A stretch of 64,000 bases of DNA, taken from Massilia violaceinigra. Its GTDB lineage: Bacteria > Pseudomonadota > Gammaproteobacteria > Burkholderiales > Burkholderiaceae_D. Positions 34,688-46,019 of the stretch are shown piece after piece. The stretch spans positions 7,130,001 to 7,194,000 of the forward strand of contig NZ_CP024608.1 of NCBI RefSeq assembly GCF_002752675.1. Direction: 5' to 3'. The notes below the pieces were generated by a model. It did not search any database and was not told the origin of the DNA. It saw only the letters and a program-made list of their open reading frames with translations. Position 1 is the stretch's first letter; each line of letters opens with the position of its first letter. A program made the position numbers and the translations under genes.

Positions 34688-35810
34688 CTAATGATTGGTT
34701 TTGTTTCCAGGGGGACGATGACCATGAATCGCTGTGTAGTTCAGTATCTTCATGTTTTCAACTTTATACGCTTGTGCCCTCGTGACACCTTCAAATTCCC
34801 TTGTCATATAGACTCCTGGCCCGATACTCATAAGTTCTGGCCCGCTATACCGCGTCGGAAAATCGTCAGTAATCCCAATTTTCCATAGGTCCCCTTTCTT
34901 ACAGTACATCACGCCTACTGGATCAGCGTGTCTGTACTGCATCACAGGATACCACCCGTCCTTCAACGCTCTCAACGCGTATTGCCCGCCGACTTTAGCT
35001 GCACCTGCTGCCCCCTTCGTCGCGGTACCCATCGGCCCAGGCACGTCGGCCCCTGTCGTGATCGCAACGGCAACCGTGCTGGCAGCCAAGAAGCCCACTT
35101 GATGCTCTGCCACGAAAAGGAAGGCCGGAATGAGAAAAGCTGGGAGTAGTCCTTGTGGATCGGAATTTCTCAGCGGATCTCCACCTACGTAGCCGTATGG
35201 GTTCGCGCCTCCGGCTAATCCAATCGGATCGCTTTGGATGTAGCGGCCCAAGGTGGCATCGTAATAGCGATGCCAGTTGTACCAGAGCCCGGACTCTGCA
35301 TCGTAATACTGACCAGGAAATCCAACATTCATTCCCCCGATGGAATCGGTTACAACTCGGCGGTCAAACGCTGCATTCGCCGCGCGCCAGACTGGCGCGC
35401 CGTCGCCGTTCGTCAGCACTTCGGGACGTCCAATCTGGTCGTTATGGCTCGCGTAGAATTGGCCGCCGCGCACAACGCCAAAGATCTGGCCGTTGAGGTA
35501 GACATACTGCGTGTTTGTTCCGCCGATTTCTGCAATGAGTTCGCCAGCGGGTCCGTAAATCGACCTTGTGCCGACATTGTTGGCGATCTTCAAGGCTCGC
35601 TGGTTGAGCCCATTTACGCGGTAATCCCCAACTTGTGCCCCATTGACCCAAACCCCGTTCATGCGGTTAAAGTTGTCGTAGGTGTACTTACGATTACCAT
35701 CATGGCGATGCTCAATCGTGGCGTTTCCTACCGCGTCGTACTCGTACCGGCGCGATTGACCACTGCCAGTCCAGTGCTGAAGGCGGTTGGTGCCAGCGTA
35801 GAGACTGTAG
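34688..35810 (-). pseudogene. RHS-repeat toxin gene, 3' part (core end and toxin tip), separated by IS5 insertion
   Basis: This part encodes the last RHS repeats ([20 protein letters not shown]), the RHS-associated core end ([47 protein letters not shown]), a hydrophobic stretch ([20 protein letters not shown]) and a C-terminal tip of about 70 residues. The tip has [25 protein letters not shown] and [10 protein letters not shown], a spacing of Arg, Glu and Asn that suggests a GIY-YIG/URI-like nuclease toxin (inference). It lacks its own start; the upstream half lies beyond the IS at 37045. Confidence 0.8.
35805..35810. repeat. Target-site duplication, left copy (CTGTAG)
   Basis: CTGTAG flanks the left IS5 end and reappears at 37045-37050. 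Because the IS may begin with an extra G, the true duplication may be 4-6 bases. Confidence 0.7.
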
Positions 35811-37044
35811 GGCACCTCGAAAAACCCTCGTGAATCTGGCATGATATCGGTGCCTCGACTCTGACGTAATTTTTCATGATCAAGACCAGTCTGTTTGCTG
35901 ACCAAGAGCGCGAAGCCAAGCTGAACAAGCTCGGCGATGCACTGGTGGTGATGGAGCGGCATGTCGACTTCGCCGCCCTGGCTGCCGAGGTCGACCTTGC
36001 GGCACCACGCCCTAGCCGCGAGCGCGGCGGCCGTCCGCCTTTCCCCACCGAATTGATGGTGCGCGTACTGTTGATCCAACAGCTGTTCAACTTGAGCGAT
36101 GAGCAGATGGAATTCCAGCTGCTCGATCGCTTGAGCTTCCAGCGCTTTGCCGGCTTGCGCGCGAGTAGTCAGGTCCCGGATCGGACGACGATCTGGACTT
36201 TCAAGGAGCGCTTGATCCAGGCCGGCGCCAGCGAGAGCGTATTCGATGCGGTCAATCGCCAACTGTCCCAGCACGGCTACATTGCGCGCGGCGGGCAGAT
36301 GATCGACGCGAGCATTGTGCAGGCGCCGAAACAGTCGCTGAACAAGGAAGAGAAAACCCTGGTCATGCAAGGCGCGATACCGGCCGGCTGGAAGCCGGCC
36401 AAGCGGCGTCAGAAGGATACGCAAGCGCGCTGGACGAAGAAACACGGCAAGTCCTACTTCGGCTATAAGGTCTCGGTCAACGCCGACAAACGCTACAAGC
36501 TGGTGCGCAAGATCAAGGTCAGCACGGCCAGCGAACATGACACCACGCATTTCGAGGAGGTGCTCGATCCCTCCAACACGAATCGCAACATCCTGGCCGA
36601 CAAGGGGTACGTCGACGGCGAGCGCGAAGCGCGGTTGAACAAGCAGGGCTGGCGCATGCACATCCAGCGCAAAGGTAGCAAGGACAAGCCGATTTCCGAT
36701 GCCCAGCAGCGCCGCAACCATCGCATCGCCAAGACACGCGCACGCGTCGAACACGTGTTCGCGGGCATGGCCCAGATGGGCGGCAAGGCGTTGCGCTCCA
36801 TTGGCCTGGCGCGCGCCACGCTGCACCTGAACTGGAAGGTCGCTGCCTACAACTTGCAGCGCCTCGTCTACTTGAAGGAGGCAGGTATCGAGGCGTTCTA
36901 ACGCCCGAGGTCCGTTCGGGCCGCCGAATTTGAGCAACGTAGCCTGAAAAACAGGTCGGGAAACAACGTCGCTCGCGCAATGCGGGCCACATTCAAACGC
37001 CCCGTTCGCAGGCAACCGCGAAATCACGGGTTATTCGAGGTGCC
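35811..37044 (+). mobile_element. IS5-family insertion sequence, apparently complete
   Basis: About 1234 bp with terminal inverted repeats: GGCACCTCGAAAAACCC at the left and GGGTTATTCGAGGTGCC at the right (one mismatch over 17). It is flanked by CTGTAG on both sides and contains one intact transposase gene. It lies within the RHS gene in the opposite orientation. Confidence 0.85.
35876..36901 (+). CDS. IS5-family transposase
   Basis: The 341-residue DDE transposase has the IS5 N-terminal domain ([44 protein letters not shown]). DDE-domain landmarks are [25 protein letters not shown] and the C-terminal [17 protein letters not shown] with the catalytic Glu. Length is normal for the family and no stop or shift interrupts it, so the element is probably active or recently active. 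Confidence 0.93.
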   Translation: MIKTSLFADQEREAKLNKLGDALVVMERHVDFAALAAEVDLAAPRPSRERGGRPPFPTELMVRVLLIQQLFNLSDEQMEFQLLDRLSFQRFAGLRASSQVPDRTTIWTFKERLIQAGASESVFDAVNRQLSQHGYIARGGQMIDASIVQAPKQSLNKEEKTLVMQGAIPAGWKPAKRRQKDTQARWTKKHGKSYFGYKVSVNADKRYKLVRKIKVSTASEHDTTHFEEVLDPSNTNRNILADKGYVDGEREARLNKQGWRMHIQRKGSKDKPISDAQQRRNHRIAKTRARVEHVFAGMAQMGGKALRSIGLARATLHLNWKVAAYNLQRLVYLKEAGIEAF

Positions 37045-37050
37045 CTGTAG
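37045..37050. repeat. Target-site duplication, right copy (CTGTAG)
   Basis: Matches the left copy at 35805-35810 and abuts the right terminal repeat of the IS5-family element. Confidence 0.7.
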
Positions 37051-40000
37051 TTGAACTCGCCCTGCGCTTCCCGGCTGTGCTTGACTCTATTGCCGACGTC
37101 ATCCCATCCGAAATACTGGTGATCGCCGTTGCGGTTGACGCTCGAAAGCCGGCCATGCTCGTCGTAGCCGTAGTCGGTCGTCAGCTCGGGACGAACCGCG
37201 TCGGAGACTTTGGAGATCGTTCCACAGGGACTGTAGTCGAAGTTCTGAGAGTGCACACCAAGCGTCTGGAGCTGATCGAGGCGCATATCCACGTCAAACG
37301 TGCTCATGCGCGATTGCCCGTTGCCAAAGCGCCAGGCATACATTGACTCGTTGGCGGGCTGATACAGGAACCCATCGGCAATAGTGGCCCACTTGCCGCT
37401 CAGGTTACTCCGCATTTTTGTCAGGCGACCGGTACCGTCATACTCATATACAACGTTAAGACCACTTGGCCATGCCATGCCGCTCAGCCGGCCGCCGGCG
37501 TCATACGCCCATCTTGTTGTTAACTTCGTACCGTAGATATCGTTATCTTGGCGAATCGGCTTGCCGGCAGCGTCATATGCCCAATTTGTGCGCCCCGTGG
37601 CATCGGTCATGCTCGTCAAGAAGCCCTTGCCCAAGTGGCCCTCATCGTAGTTGAAGGTTTCAGTTGTATCGCCGCTGTGACGTGTCCTTTGGCGGCCAAG
37701 ATCGTCCCATGTGTACGTAATTACCTTGCCATTGGCCTGTGTCTCATGCGTCAGCCGTCCAAGATCGTCGTATGCATCGTACGTAGTGGTACCTCGATCA
37801 GGACTATCGATGCGAAGCACGTCGCCGAAGTTGTTGTAGGCGAAGGTGGTCCTTACGCCGCGAGGATCAGTAAAGGCTTCCAGCCGACCGGACCAGTCGT
37901 ACTCGAGACGCGTGATCGATCCATCCGCCGCTGTTTGTTTGATCAATCGGTTTCGTGCGTCATATTCGTAGAAAGTACCCTTGCCGTCGCCAGTATAGAA
38001 TACGACAATATTGCCGTTCCCATCGTAGCGAATATCTTCTCGTTCGCCCTTGTTGTTCACCATCTGGTAAGGCCGCCCCAAGGAATCGAGCTTGGTTACC
38101 TTGCTGAACTCACCGCCAGCGGCAGCACGAGGACCGTTTGCACCAGCTGAAGGCACTTGCCGGGGTGACGCGTCGCGCAAGGAATTGCTGCCAGCGTCAT
38201 ACTTGACGGTTGAAAACTGATTCTGCGCATCGCCTACTGCTTCCACATCGCCGTCAGGTGAATATCGATACTTGATCATGCTGCCGTCGGGAAAGGTAAT
38301 GGTCGTCGGCTGGCGCGCGGCGTTATAGGTAGCTTGAGTAATGCGATTGCCCGGCGCAGTAACTTTTCCAAGCGTGCCGTTAGGGTTGTACGAGTAACTA
38401 GTGACAAGCCCATTTATGTCGGTCATCGTGCCTGGCATGCCGAGTCCGGTGTAGCCGCCAAAAGATTTCACGTGACCCAATGGGTTGACGGTCGAACTTA
38501 CCCGACCGAAGGCATCGTAGTTGACTGTTGACCGGATTTCCCTTCCGGCGAGGAACGCAGTTGTGACCATGGTCGCCAGCGTGCCGTTCGGGTGAAACGC
38601 GTATGCATATCTGGTAAGCCGTCCCCTGCCAGATTTCAGGTCGGTGATCAGTGTTTCCGCTATACGTCCGCGTTCTCGACCACCCGAGTGGTAAGCATAG
38701 TTGACCTTGGCATAACTGTCGCCCCCGGCGCCTTTATAGACCGTTTCGCGCAGCTCGCCGTTATCCCACGTGTGTTCAGTTTTTGTCTCCTCCGCCGTGC
38801 GCGCTGCTTTGGTTTCGGTGGATAGATAGCCGTTTTCGTCGTAATGGAAAGTTGTCGGGATACCGCGCCAATCAGTAGTAGTCGAAACGTAGCCATACGG
38901 GTCGTAGTCGGTAAATGCGCTGGAATGCGGGCACGTGGCCGTCGCTGTCCGGTCGATCTTATTGATCTTTAATTCGCCTGCCACATTGACGAAGCTGTAT
39001 CGGGATTGCTGGCCTTGGGCATTGGTAACTACGGTCAGCTTGTCACTGTAGTCGAAAACGTCACGGTGGCGATCGCCGGCGAGCCCGCTGATATGCACGC
39101 GGCGATCCGGCCAATAGCTATAAGTGCTATAGCGGACACCGCCGATGGTGATGCCGGTAAGCAGAGACGGGTCGCCAGCCTCGTAGTGATAATCGCGTAC
39201 ATCCGGGTTGGGCCCAGGCGAAGTTACCTTGGTCAACATACCCTTGTCGTTGTATTGGTAGTTCCAAGTATGATTATTGGTGTCCACAACACTTGAGACC
39301 AAGCCGTTCGCACCCCAATTAAATTTGACGCTTTGTCCGGGAGCGTTTTGAATCGACGCAAGTCTAGCGGGGACGCGATTGGAGGGGGGATAGTATGTGT
39401 ATTGTCGTAAGTTCAGGCCGCCCTGGTCTGCAATGCTGTCGATTTGGCCTTGCGGCGTGAATGCGAAAGTTTTCCTATTTTTGCGAATGACTACAGATTG
39501 TTCCGGGAAATAGCTTAATACGTCCTCGGCGGATATATCCCTGCCTTCTGCGTAATAATATACTTCCGGGCGCCTTGGAGTAACATTAGGTCGCTTGGGG
39601 GGGAGGGCTGGCTGAGTAGCTTGCGCGCTGGGCGGTAGCGGTTTAGGGGTTCGCACTTCGTCCCCACCAACTGGCGGCCCCGACCTTATGTACTTATACA
39701 CGACCGCAGTGCCGTTTTCGTCGATGTGAGTAATCGTCTTGGGAATCAGATGCCAATCTGCTTGCGGGGCAAAGAAGTCGCCGTACGCAAGCCGGTGGGG
39801 GTCCAGGCTGGAAAGCCAGCGCTTGCCAAAGAGACCGCCCTCCCCGTGCATACTGCGGTATGTGCGAGATAGCGATAGTGCGTAGAGTCCCTGAGCAGTA
39901 AAGTCCTCTTCAGTTTTGTGCTTTTCGCCGGTTGCGATGAGGACGGGATTTTCCGTGGATTTACAACCTAAACCCTCCGACTGCTTGTTCTTATTGCCTG

Positions 40001-40304
40001 GTGACGGGCGAGAGGCCTTTAGCGGCGCTCCGCCATCGCCCGACCCGATTGTTGAGCTAAATGAAACCGCCGTTGAAAAACCGAAAACGAAAGGTTCCGG
40101 CTTGGGTTGCTGTTCGTCCTCCAGAAATTTATCCCGGACATAAACTGCCGGTTCACCGTTGGGTCCGACTTCTGCGCCCACGACAGAGTTAACCATTAAC
40201 TGATTGTCGAAAGCGGCGTTTTCTTCCTTTTGATCAATGGGTCCAGCCATCGCTTGTGCGAACACAAGGAATTGGAGGAAAAGAACACGTTTGAATTTTT
40301 TCAC
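37045..40304 (-). pseudogene. Secreted RHS-repeat protein, 5' part (signal peptide, DUF6531, RHS repeats), interrupted by IS5
   Basis: A GTG at 40304 starts a Sec signal peptide (MKKFKRVLFLQFLVFAQAMA), followed by a DUF6531-type segment (ENPVLIATGEKHKTEEDF, then YALSLSRTYRSMHGEGGLFG) and then about 20 RHS/YD repeats (for example YDEHGRLSSVNRNGDHQYFG). The frame enters the IS at 37044 and stops at 36993. Joining base 37045 to 35804 (IS and one CTGTAG removed) gives [15 protein letters not shown] and one frame of 1458 codons plus stop from 40304 to 34688. No PAAR or VgrG domain is present, so export via Sec rather than type VI is likely. Confidence 0.85.
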
Positions 40305-40688
40305 GATATGTCCCGAGTTAGATTAGAAAATAACCACGGGGGCGCCCTAGCCCAGCTCCAACTGATGGGACTGATTACAAGGTAAGCAAACTCAACAATA
40401 AATGCGAGAAGCAACGTTGTCATCGTTTGGAGGATCACATGGTTCCATCGCGCGGCAATTATGCGGCACACGTTGCGACGGTGTATTGACGTATATTCAC
40501 GCGTGAAGTTCCATCGATCAGTGAAAAAATCTAGTTTTTCGGATAATAGGGAGAAAATATTACCAATCTGAAAAGGTCGCAATTGAGCACCGGCGGGGAG
40601 ATGGCCCATTCGCAGTTTCCTATGGAACCATAGCTCCACATTCTAGAAAGTTAGTAACAGAGCCGGGCGGCCATTCAGAATCAGAGTT
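40305..40688. other. Upstream region of the RHS gene
   Basis: About 380 bases, apparently AT-richer than the core genome. It holds an open frame on the minus strand (40301-40639, 112 codons) whose TGA overlaps the RHS GTG start, but its sequence shows no family, and no convincing ribosome binding site was seen. The RHS promoter should lie here; no clear -10/-35 pair could be assigned. Confidence 0.35.
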
Positions 40689-41066
40689 TCATGCTGCAAC
40701 TACAAGCAGCCAGCAATCACCGCTTCCAGCTGTGCCGCGTACTTCAGGTGCAGCGGGTCGCGCGCGCTGGCCAGCACCTTCTCGCCGTCGCTGGCATCGC
40801 GCCCCAAAGTGGGGGTCTGAAACTCTGGCCAGCGCGACCCAGCCGGCGCCGGCCAGCGCGCCCGCCTGGGTGACCTTGATCAGGGCCTCGCGCACCAGCC
40901 GGTTGCGCAGCTCGCGCCACTCGATCACCGCCTCGTAATAGCGCCGGTGACCGTCCGTGTCTCCGGAGGGGAAGGCGGTTAAGATCTGTTCGGTCTTGCG
41001 CGTGTTGTCGGCGAGCGCCGTCTTGATCGACACCCACATGTTGTCGCGCTCTTGATCGTTCATCAT
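40689..41066 (-). pseudogene. Disrupted gene of unknown function at the island edge
   Basis: The N-terminus looks natural: MMNDQERDNMWVSIKTALAD, then NTRKTEQILTAFPSGDTDGH and a helix-like ALIKVTQAGALAGAGWVALA. After about 40845 that frame turns Arg-rich, while the adjoining frame reads TLGRDASDGEKVLASARDPL then HLKYAAQLEAVIAGCL and stops near 40690. Either one gene has a frameshift or two unrelated gene ends have been joined. The family is not recognised. Confidence 0.4.
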
Positions 41067-41082
41067 TCGTGGCCTTAAATAA

Positions 41083-41184
41083 AAAAAGCCACCCGGCCAC
41101 ACGATCCTGGTTCCGGCACTGATGGCGTGGTGGATCTACGCATTCGGGTTCTCGAGCAAGGCCAGACGCTATTTCGCGCACTGA
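41083..41184 (+). pseudogene. C-terminal remnant of a membrane protein
   Basis: A frame after an in-frame stop reads KPPGHTILVPALMAWWIYAF then GFSSKARRYFAH and stop. It looks like the hydrophobic end of a real protein but has no start. It lies directly upstream of argF and is probably a leftover from the rearrangement that placed the island here. Confidence 0.35.
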
Positions 41185-41274
41185 CAAGCCCAGGGGGTGT
41201 GGGGATGAATTGGCCGTGTAACGGGGCGGCGCTGCCGTTTACCGGGGTTGCCCCCGGCAAATTATCAAAACCCT

Positions 41275-41280
41275 TATAAT
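41275..41280 (+). promoter_or_regulatory. Likely -10 box of the argF promoter
   Basis: TATAAT 63 bases upstream of the argF ATG. A TTGCCC at 41248 is 21 bases upstream, longer than the usual 16-18 spacing, so the -35 is uncertain. A CCGGGG/CCCCGG hairpin overlaps the same stretch (41242-41258). Confidence 0.4.
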
Positions 41281-41342
41281 TGATCCGCAACCCTACGCCA
41301 GGGCCCGGCCGCGCGCGGCTCACGCATTCAATCGTTGTGTCT

Positions 41343-42275
41343 ATGTCTACAAATAAACCGATCAAGCATTTCCTCCAGTTTTCCGACTTCACCTTGGCCG
41401 AGTTCGAGTACGTCATCGAACGCGCCAAGATCATCAAGCGAAAATTCAAGAACTACGAGGTCTACCATCCCCTGATCGACCGCACCCTGGTCATGGTGTT
41501 CGAGAAAAACTCGACCCGCACCCGCCTCTCCTTCGAGGCCGGCATGCACCAGCTGGGCGGGGCCGCCATCTACCTCAACACCCGCGACAGCCAGCTCGGA
41601 CGCGGCGAACCGGTGGAAGACGCCGGCCAGGTCATGAGCCGCATGTGCGACATCATCATGGTGCGCACCTTCGGCCAGGACATCATCGAACGCTTCGCCG
41701 CCCATTCGCGCGTGCCGGTGATTAACGGACTGACCAACGAACACCATCCCTGCCAGGTGCTGGCCGATATCTTCACCTACGTCGAACACCGCGGCTCGAT
41801 CGCCGGCAAGATCGTCACCTGGGTGGGCGACGCCAACAACATGCTGTACTCCTGGCTGCAGGCGGCCGAAGTATTCGGCTTCCACCTGAACGTATCGACT
41901 CCCAAAGGCTACGACATCGACCATTCCGTGGTGTCGACCTCCCGCTTCACCGTCTTCGACAACCCGTCCGACGCGTGCCAGGGCGCCCATCTGGTCAACA
42001 CCGACGTGTGGACCAGCATGGGCTACGAGAAGGAAAACGCGGCGCGCCTGGCAGCCTTCGACGGCTACATCGTCGATGCCGCCAAGATGGCGCGCGCCGC
42101 ACCGGACGCGCTCTTCATGCACTGCCTGCCCGCCCACCGCGGCGAGGAAGTCGCGGCCGACGTCATCGACGGACCGCAGTCGGTGGTCTGGGACGAGGCC
42201 GAAAACCGCCTGCACGTGCAGAAGGCGCTGATCGAATACCTGCTGCTCGGCGAAATCGCCGGCAGCGCGGAATAA
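41343..42275 (+). CDS. argF: Ornithine carbamoyltransferase
   Basis: The 310-residue enzyme makes citrulline from ornithine and carbamoyl phosphate in arginine biosynthesis. The carbamoyl-phosphate loop is [13 protein letters not shown], the second binding site is in [18 protein letters not shown], and the ornithine-binding [11 protein letters not shown] carries the catalytic Cys. The start at 41343 ([16 protein letters not shown]) matches the family better than an in-frame upstream start at 41280. argG follows after 35 bases, so the two arginine genes likely form one unit. Confidence 0.97.
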   Translation: MSTNKPIKHFLQFSDFTLAEFEYVIERAKIIKRKFKNYEVYHPLIDRTLVMVFEKNSTRTRLSFEAGMHQLGGAAIYLNTRDSQLGRGEPVEDAGQVMSRMCDIIMVRTFGQDIIERFAAHSRVPVINGLTNEHHPCQVLADIFTYVEHRGSIAGKIVTWVGDANNMLYSWLQAAEVFGFHLNVSTPKGYDIDHSVVSTSRFTVFDNPSDACQGAHLVNTDVWTSMGYEKENAARLAAFDGYIVDAAKMARAAPDALFMHCLPAHRGEEVAADVIDGPQSVVWDEAENRLHVQKALIEYLLLGEIAGSAE

Positions 42276-42310
42276 CAACACACCATCGTCAACCCAAGAT
42301 TGGAATTTCC

Positions 42311-43543
<1,233 letters not shown>

Positions 43544-43555
43544 CATCATCATCCT

Positions 43556-43579
43556 GCGGCGGGCGGCTGCGCCCGCCGC
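43556..43579 (+). terminator. GC-rich hairpin after argG
   Basis: A perfect 10-bp stem (GCGGCGGGCG / CGCCCGCCGC) with a GCTG loop 13 bases past the argG stop. It has no T run, so it is either a weak terminator or a transcript-stabilising stem. Confidence 0.5.
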
Positions 43580-43721
43580 AACCGGCCCGCCCGCGCGGCA
43601 ACGCCGTGGCTGCGCATCCCTTGCCCGCCAAAAATTTCCCCATTCTGCAGGGCGAAATGTCCCGTGCCACCCCTCAACGATGTTACATTTATAGAGAACA
43701 ACAGCGTACACGGAGAGAAAC

Positions 43722-45536
43722 ATGTTTACAGACCTGAGCATCAAGAACAAGCTGTTTCTCGGCTTCGGCGCCATCGTCGCCATCATCCTGTTCCTGCTGA
43801 TTCTGGCCTACAACAATTTCTCCAAGATGTCGGATGCCAATCGCTGGGACCGCCATACCCTGGAAGTGCTGCTGGAAACTAACAAAATCGCCACCAACGT
43901 GCTGGAAATCCAGGCCGAGGCGCGCGGCTTCCTGCTCACCGGCGACGAACGCTTCCTGACGCCCCAGGTCAATGAAGAGAAGTTTCTTGAGGAAAATATC
44001 CGCCACGCCATCCTGCTGACCGCCGACAATCCAACGCAAAACGCACGCGTGCGCAAGGTCGACGAGATGACCGGCGTCTGGCTCAAGAACGTGATCCGCC
44101 CGCTGATCGCCAAGCGCCGCGAACTCGGCAAGGCGCCCGACGCCGCCCAGCAGATCAGCAGCTCGGCCGAACTGGCCAACGGTTTCCAGACGGTGAGCGA
44201 AGTGCGCTCCCTGATCGCCCAGATCGGCGAAGACGAAAACGCCTTGCTGGCGGCCCGCAGCGCCGAATCGGCGCAGCTGCAGAAAACCATGTCGCGGCTG
44301 CTCAGCGTGGGCGGCGTGATCTGCGTGGCGCTGGCCTCGATCGTGGCCTGGATGCTGGCGCGCGCGCTGTTAAATCCGCTCAACAACCTGACCGAGGCGG
44401 TCGGCAAGATCGCCGCCGGCCAGCAGTCGGCGCGCGCATCCGTGGTCTCGCGCGATGAACTGGGCAAGGTCACCGAGGAATTCAACCGCATGGCGCAGTC
44501 GATCCAGGACAGCCAGGCCAACGAGGCCGCCGCCACCAACGCGCTGCGCGCCAATGTCGACGCCCTGCTCGACGTGGTTTCCAAGGCCGCCATCGGCGAC
44601 CTGACCGGCACCGTGACCATCACCGGCACCGACGCCATCGGGCGCATGGGCGAAGGCCTGAAAACCATGGTCGGCAACCTGCGCATCCTGCTCAACAACG
44701 TGCAAAAGGCCGGCATCCAGGTCACCACCTCGGCCACCGAAATCGCCGCCTCGGCCAAGCAGCAGGAAGCGACCGGCATCGAGCAAGCCCAGACCAGCAT
44801 CGAAATCCTTTCGACCACCAAGGAAATCTCGGCCAACACCACGCAGCTGCTCAAAACCATGGAAGACGCCACCGCGGTGGCCGACTACACCACCAGCGCC
44901 ACCGCCGACGCCCAGCAAAACCTGAAACGCATGGACAGCACCATGCAGCACATGGTCTCGGCCACCGATTCGATCAATGCCAAGCTGGCGGCGCTGTCGG
45001 AAAAGGCCAGCAACATCAACAGTGTTTTGATCACCATCACCAAGGTGGCCGACCAGACCAACATCCTCTCGCTCAACGCCGCCATCGAAGCCGAGAAAGC
45101 CGGCGACGCCGGGCGCGGTTTTTCGGTGGTGGCCACCGAAATCCGGCGCCTGGCCGACCAGACCTCGGTGTCGACCTGGGACATCGAGCAAATGCTCAAG
45201 GAAATGCAGTCGGCGGTATCGGCCAGCGTGATGGGCATGGACAAATTCTCCGAAGAGATCCGGCGCAGCGTGGGCGAAGTGCGCCAGGTGGGCGAACAGC
45301 TCTCCACCGTGATGGACCAGGTGCAGAAGCTGGCGCCCCAGTTCGACCTGGTGCTGCAGGGGATGCAGTCGCAGGCGGTGGGCGCCTCGCAGATTTCCGA
45401 CACCATGATGCAGCTCAACGACGCCACCCAGCAGACCGTCGAATCGCTGAAAGCGACCAGCGAAGCGGTGCACCAGCTGCAGTATGCGGCGAGCGACCTG
45501 CAATCGTCGGTGGCGACCTTCTCGGTCAATACCTGA
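43722..45536 (+). CDS. wspA: Methyl-accepting chemotaxis protein, WspA-type receptor
   Basis: The 604-residue receptor has TM1 at about 10-32 (LGFGAIVAIILFLLILAYNN), a periplasmic helical sensor domain, TM2 at about 190-212 (LSVGGVICVALASIVAWMLA), a HAMP domain and a cytoplasmic signalling hairpin. The tip is EAEKAGDAGRGFSVVATEIR followed by RLADQTSVSTWDIEQMLKEM. It heads the gene order wspA-B-C-D-E-F-R, which in Pseudomonas senses surface contact and raises cyclic di-GMP through WspR. A GGAGAG ribosome binding site precedes the ATG. Confidence 0.9.
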   Translation: MFTDLSIKNKLFLGFGAIVAIILFLLILAYNNFSKMSDANRWDRHTLEVLLETNKIATNVLEIQAEARGFLLTGDERFLTPQVNEEKFLEENIRHAILLTADNPTQNARVRKVDEMTGVWLKNVIRPLIAKRRELGKAPDAAQQISSSAELANGFQTVSEVRSLIAQIGEDENALLAARSAESAQLQKTMSRLLSVGGVICVALASIVAWMLARALLNPLNNLTEAVGKIAAGQQSARASVVSRDELGKVTEEFNRMAQSIQDSQANEAAATNALRANVDALLDVVSKAAIGDLTGTVTITGTDAIGRMGEGLKTMVGNLRILLNNVQKAGIQVTTSATEIAASAKQQEATGIEQAQTSIEILSTTKEISANTTQLLKTMEDATAVADYTTSATADAQQNLKRMDSTMQHMVSATDSINAKLAALSEKASNINSVLITITKVADQTNILSLNAAIEAEKAGDAGRGFSVVATEIRRLADQTSVSTWDIEQMLKEMQSAVSASVMGMDKFSEEIRRSVGEVRQVGEQLSTVMDQVQKLAPQFDLVLQGMQSQAVGASQISDTMMQLNDATQQTVESLKATSEAVHQLQYAASDLQSSVATFSVNT

Positions 45537-45548
45537 CCGGCTGCGGCG

Positions 45549-46015
<467 letters not shown>

Positions 46016-46019
<4 letters not shown>

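Noticed and set aside
40301..40639. A 112-codon minus-strand frame just before the RHS start
   Set aside because: No family, no convincing ribosome binding site and odd composition; described as upstream region instead.
30260..41184. A prophage or integrative element
   Set aside because: No integrase, attachment site, tRNA or structural phage gene was seen; a single methylase fragment is not enough.
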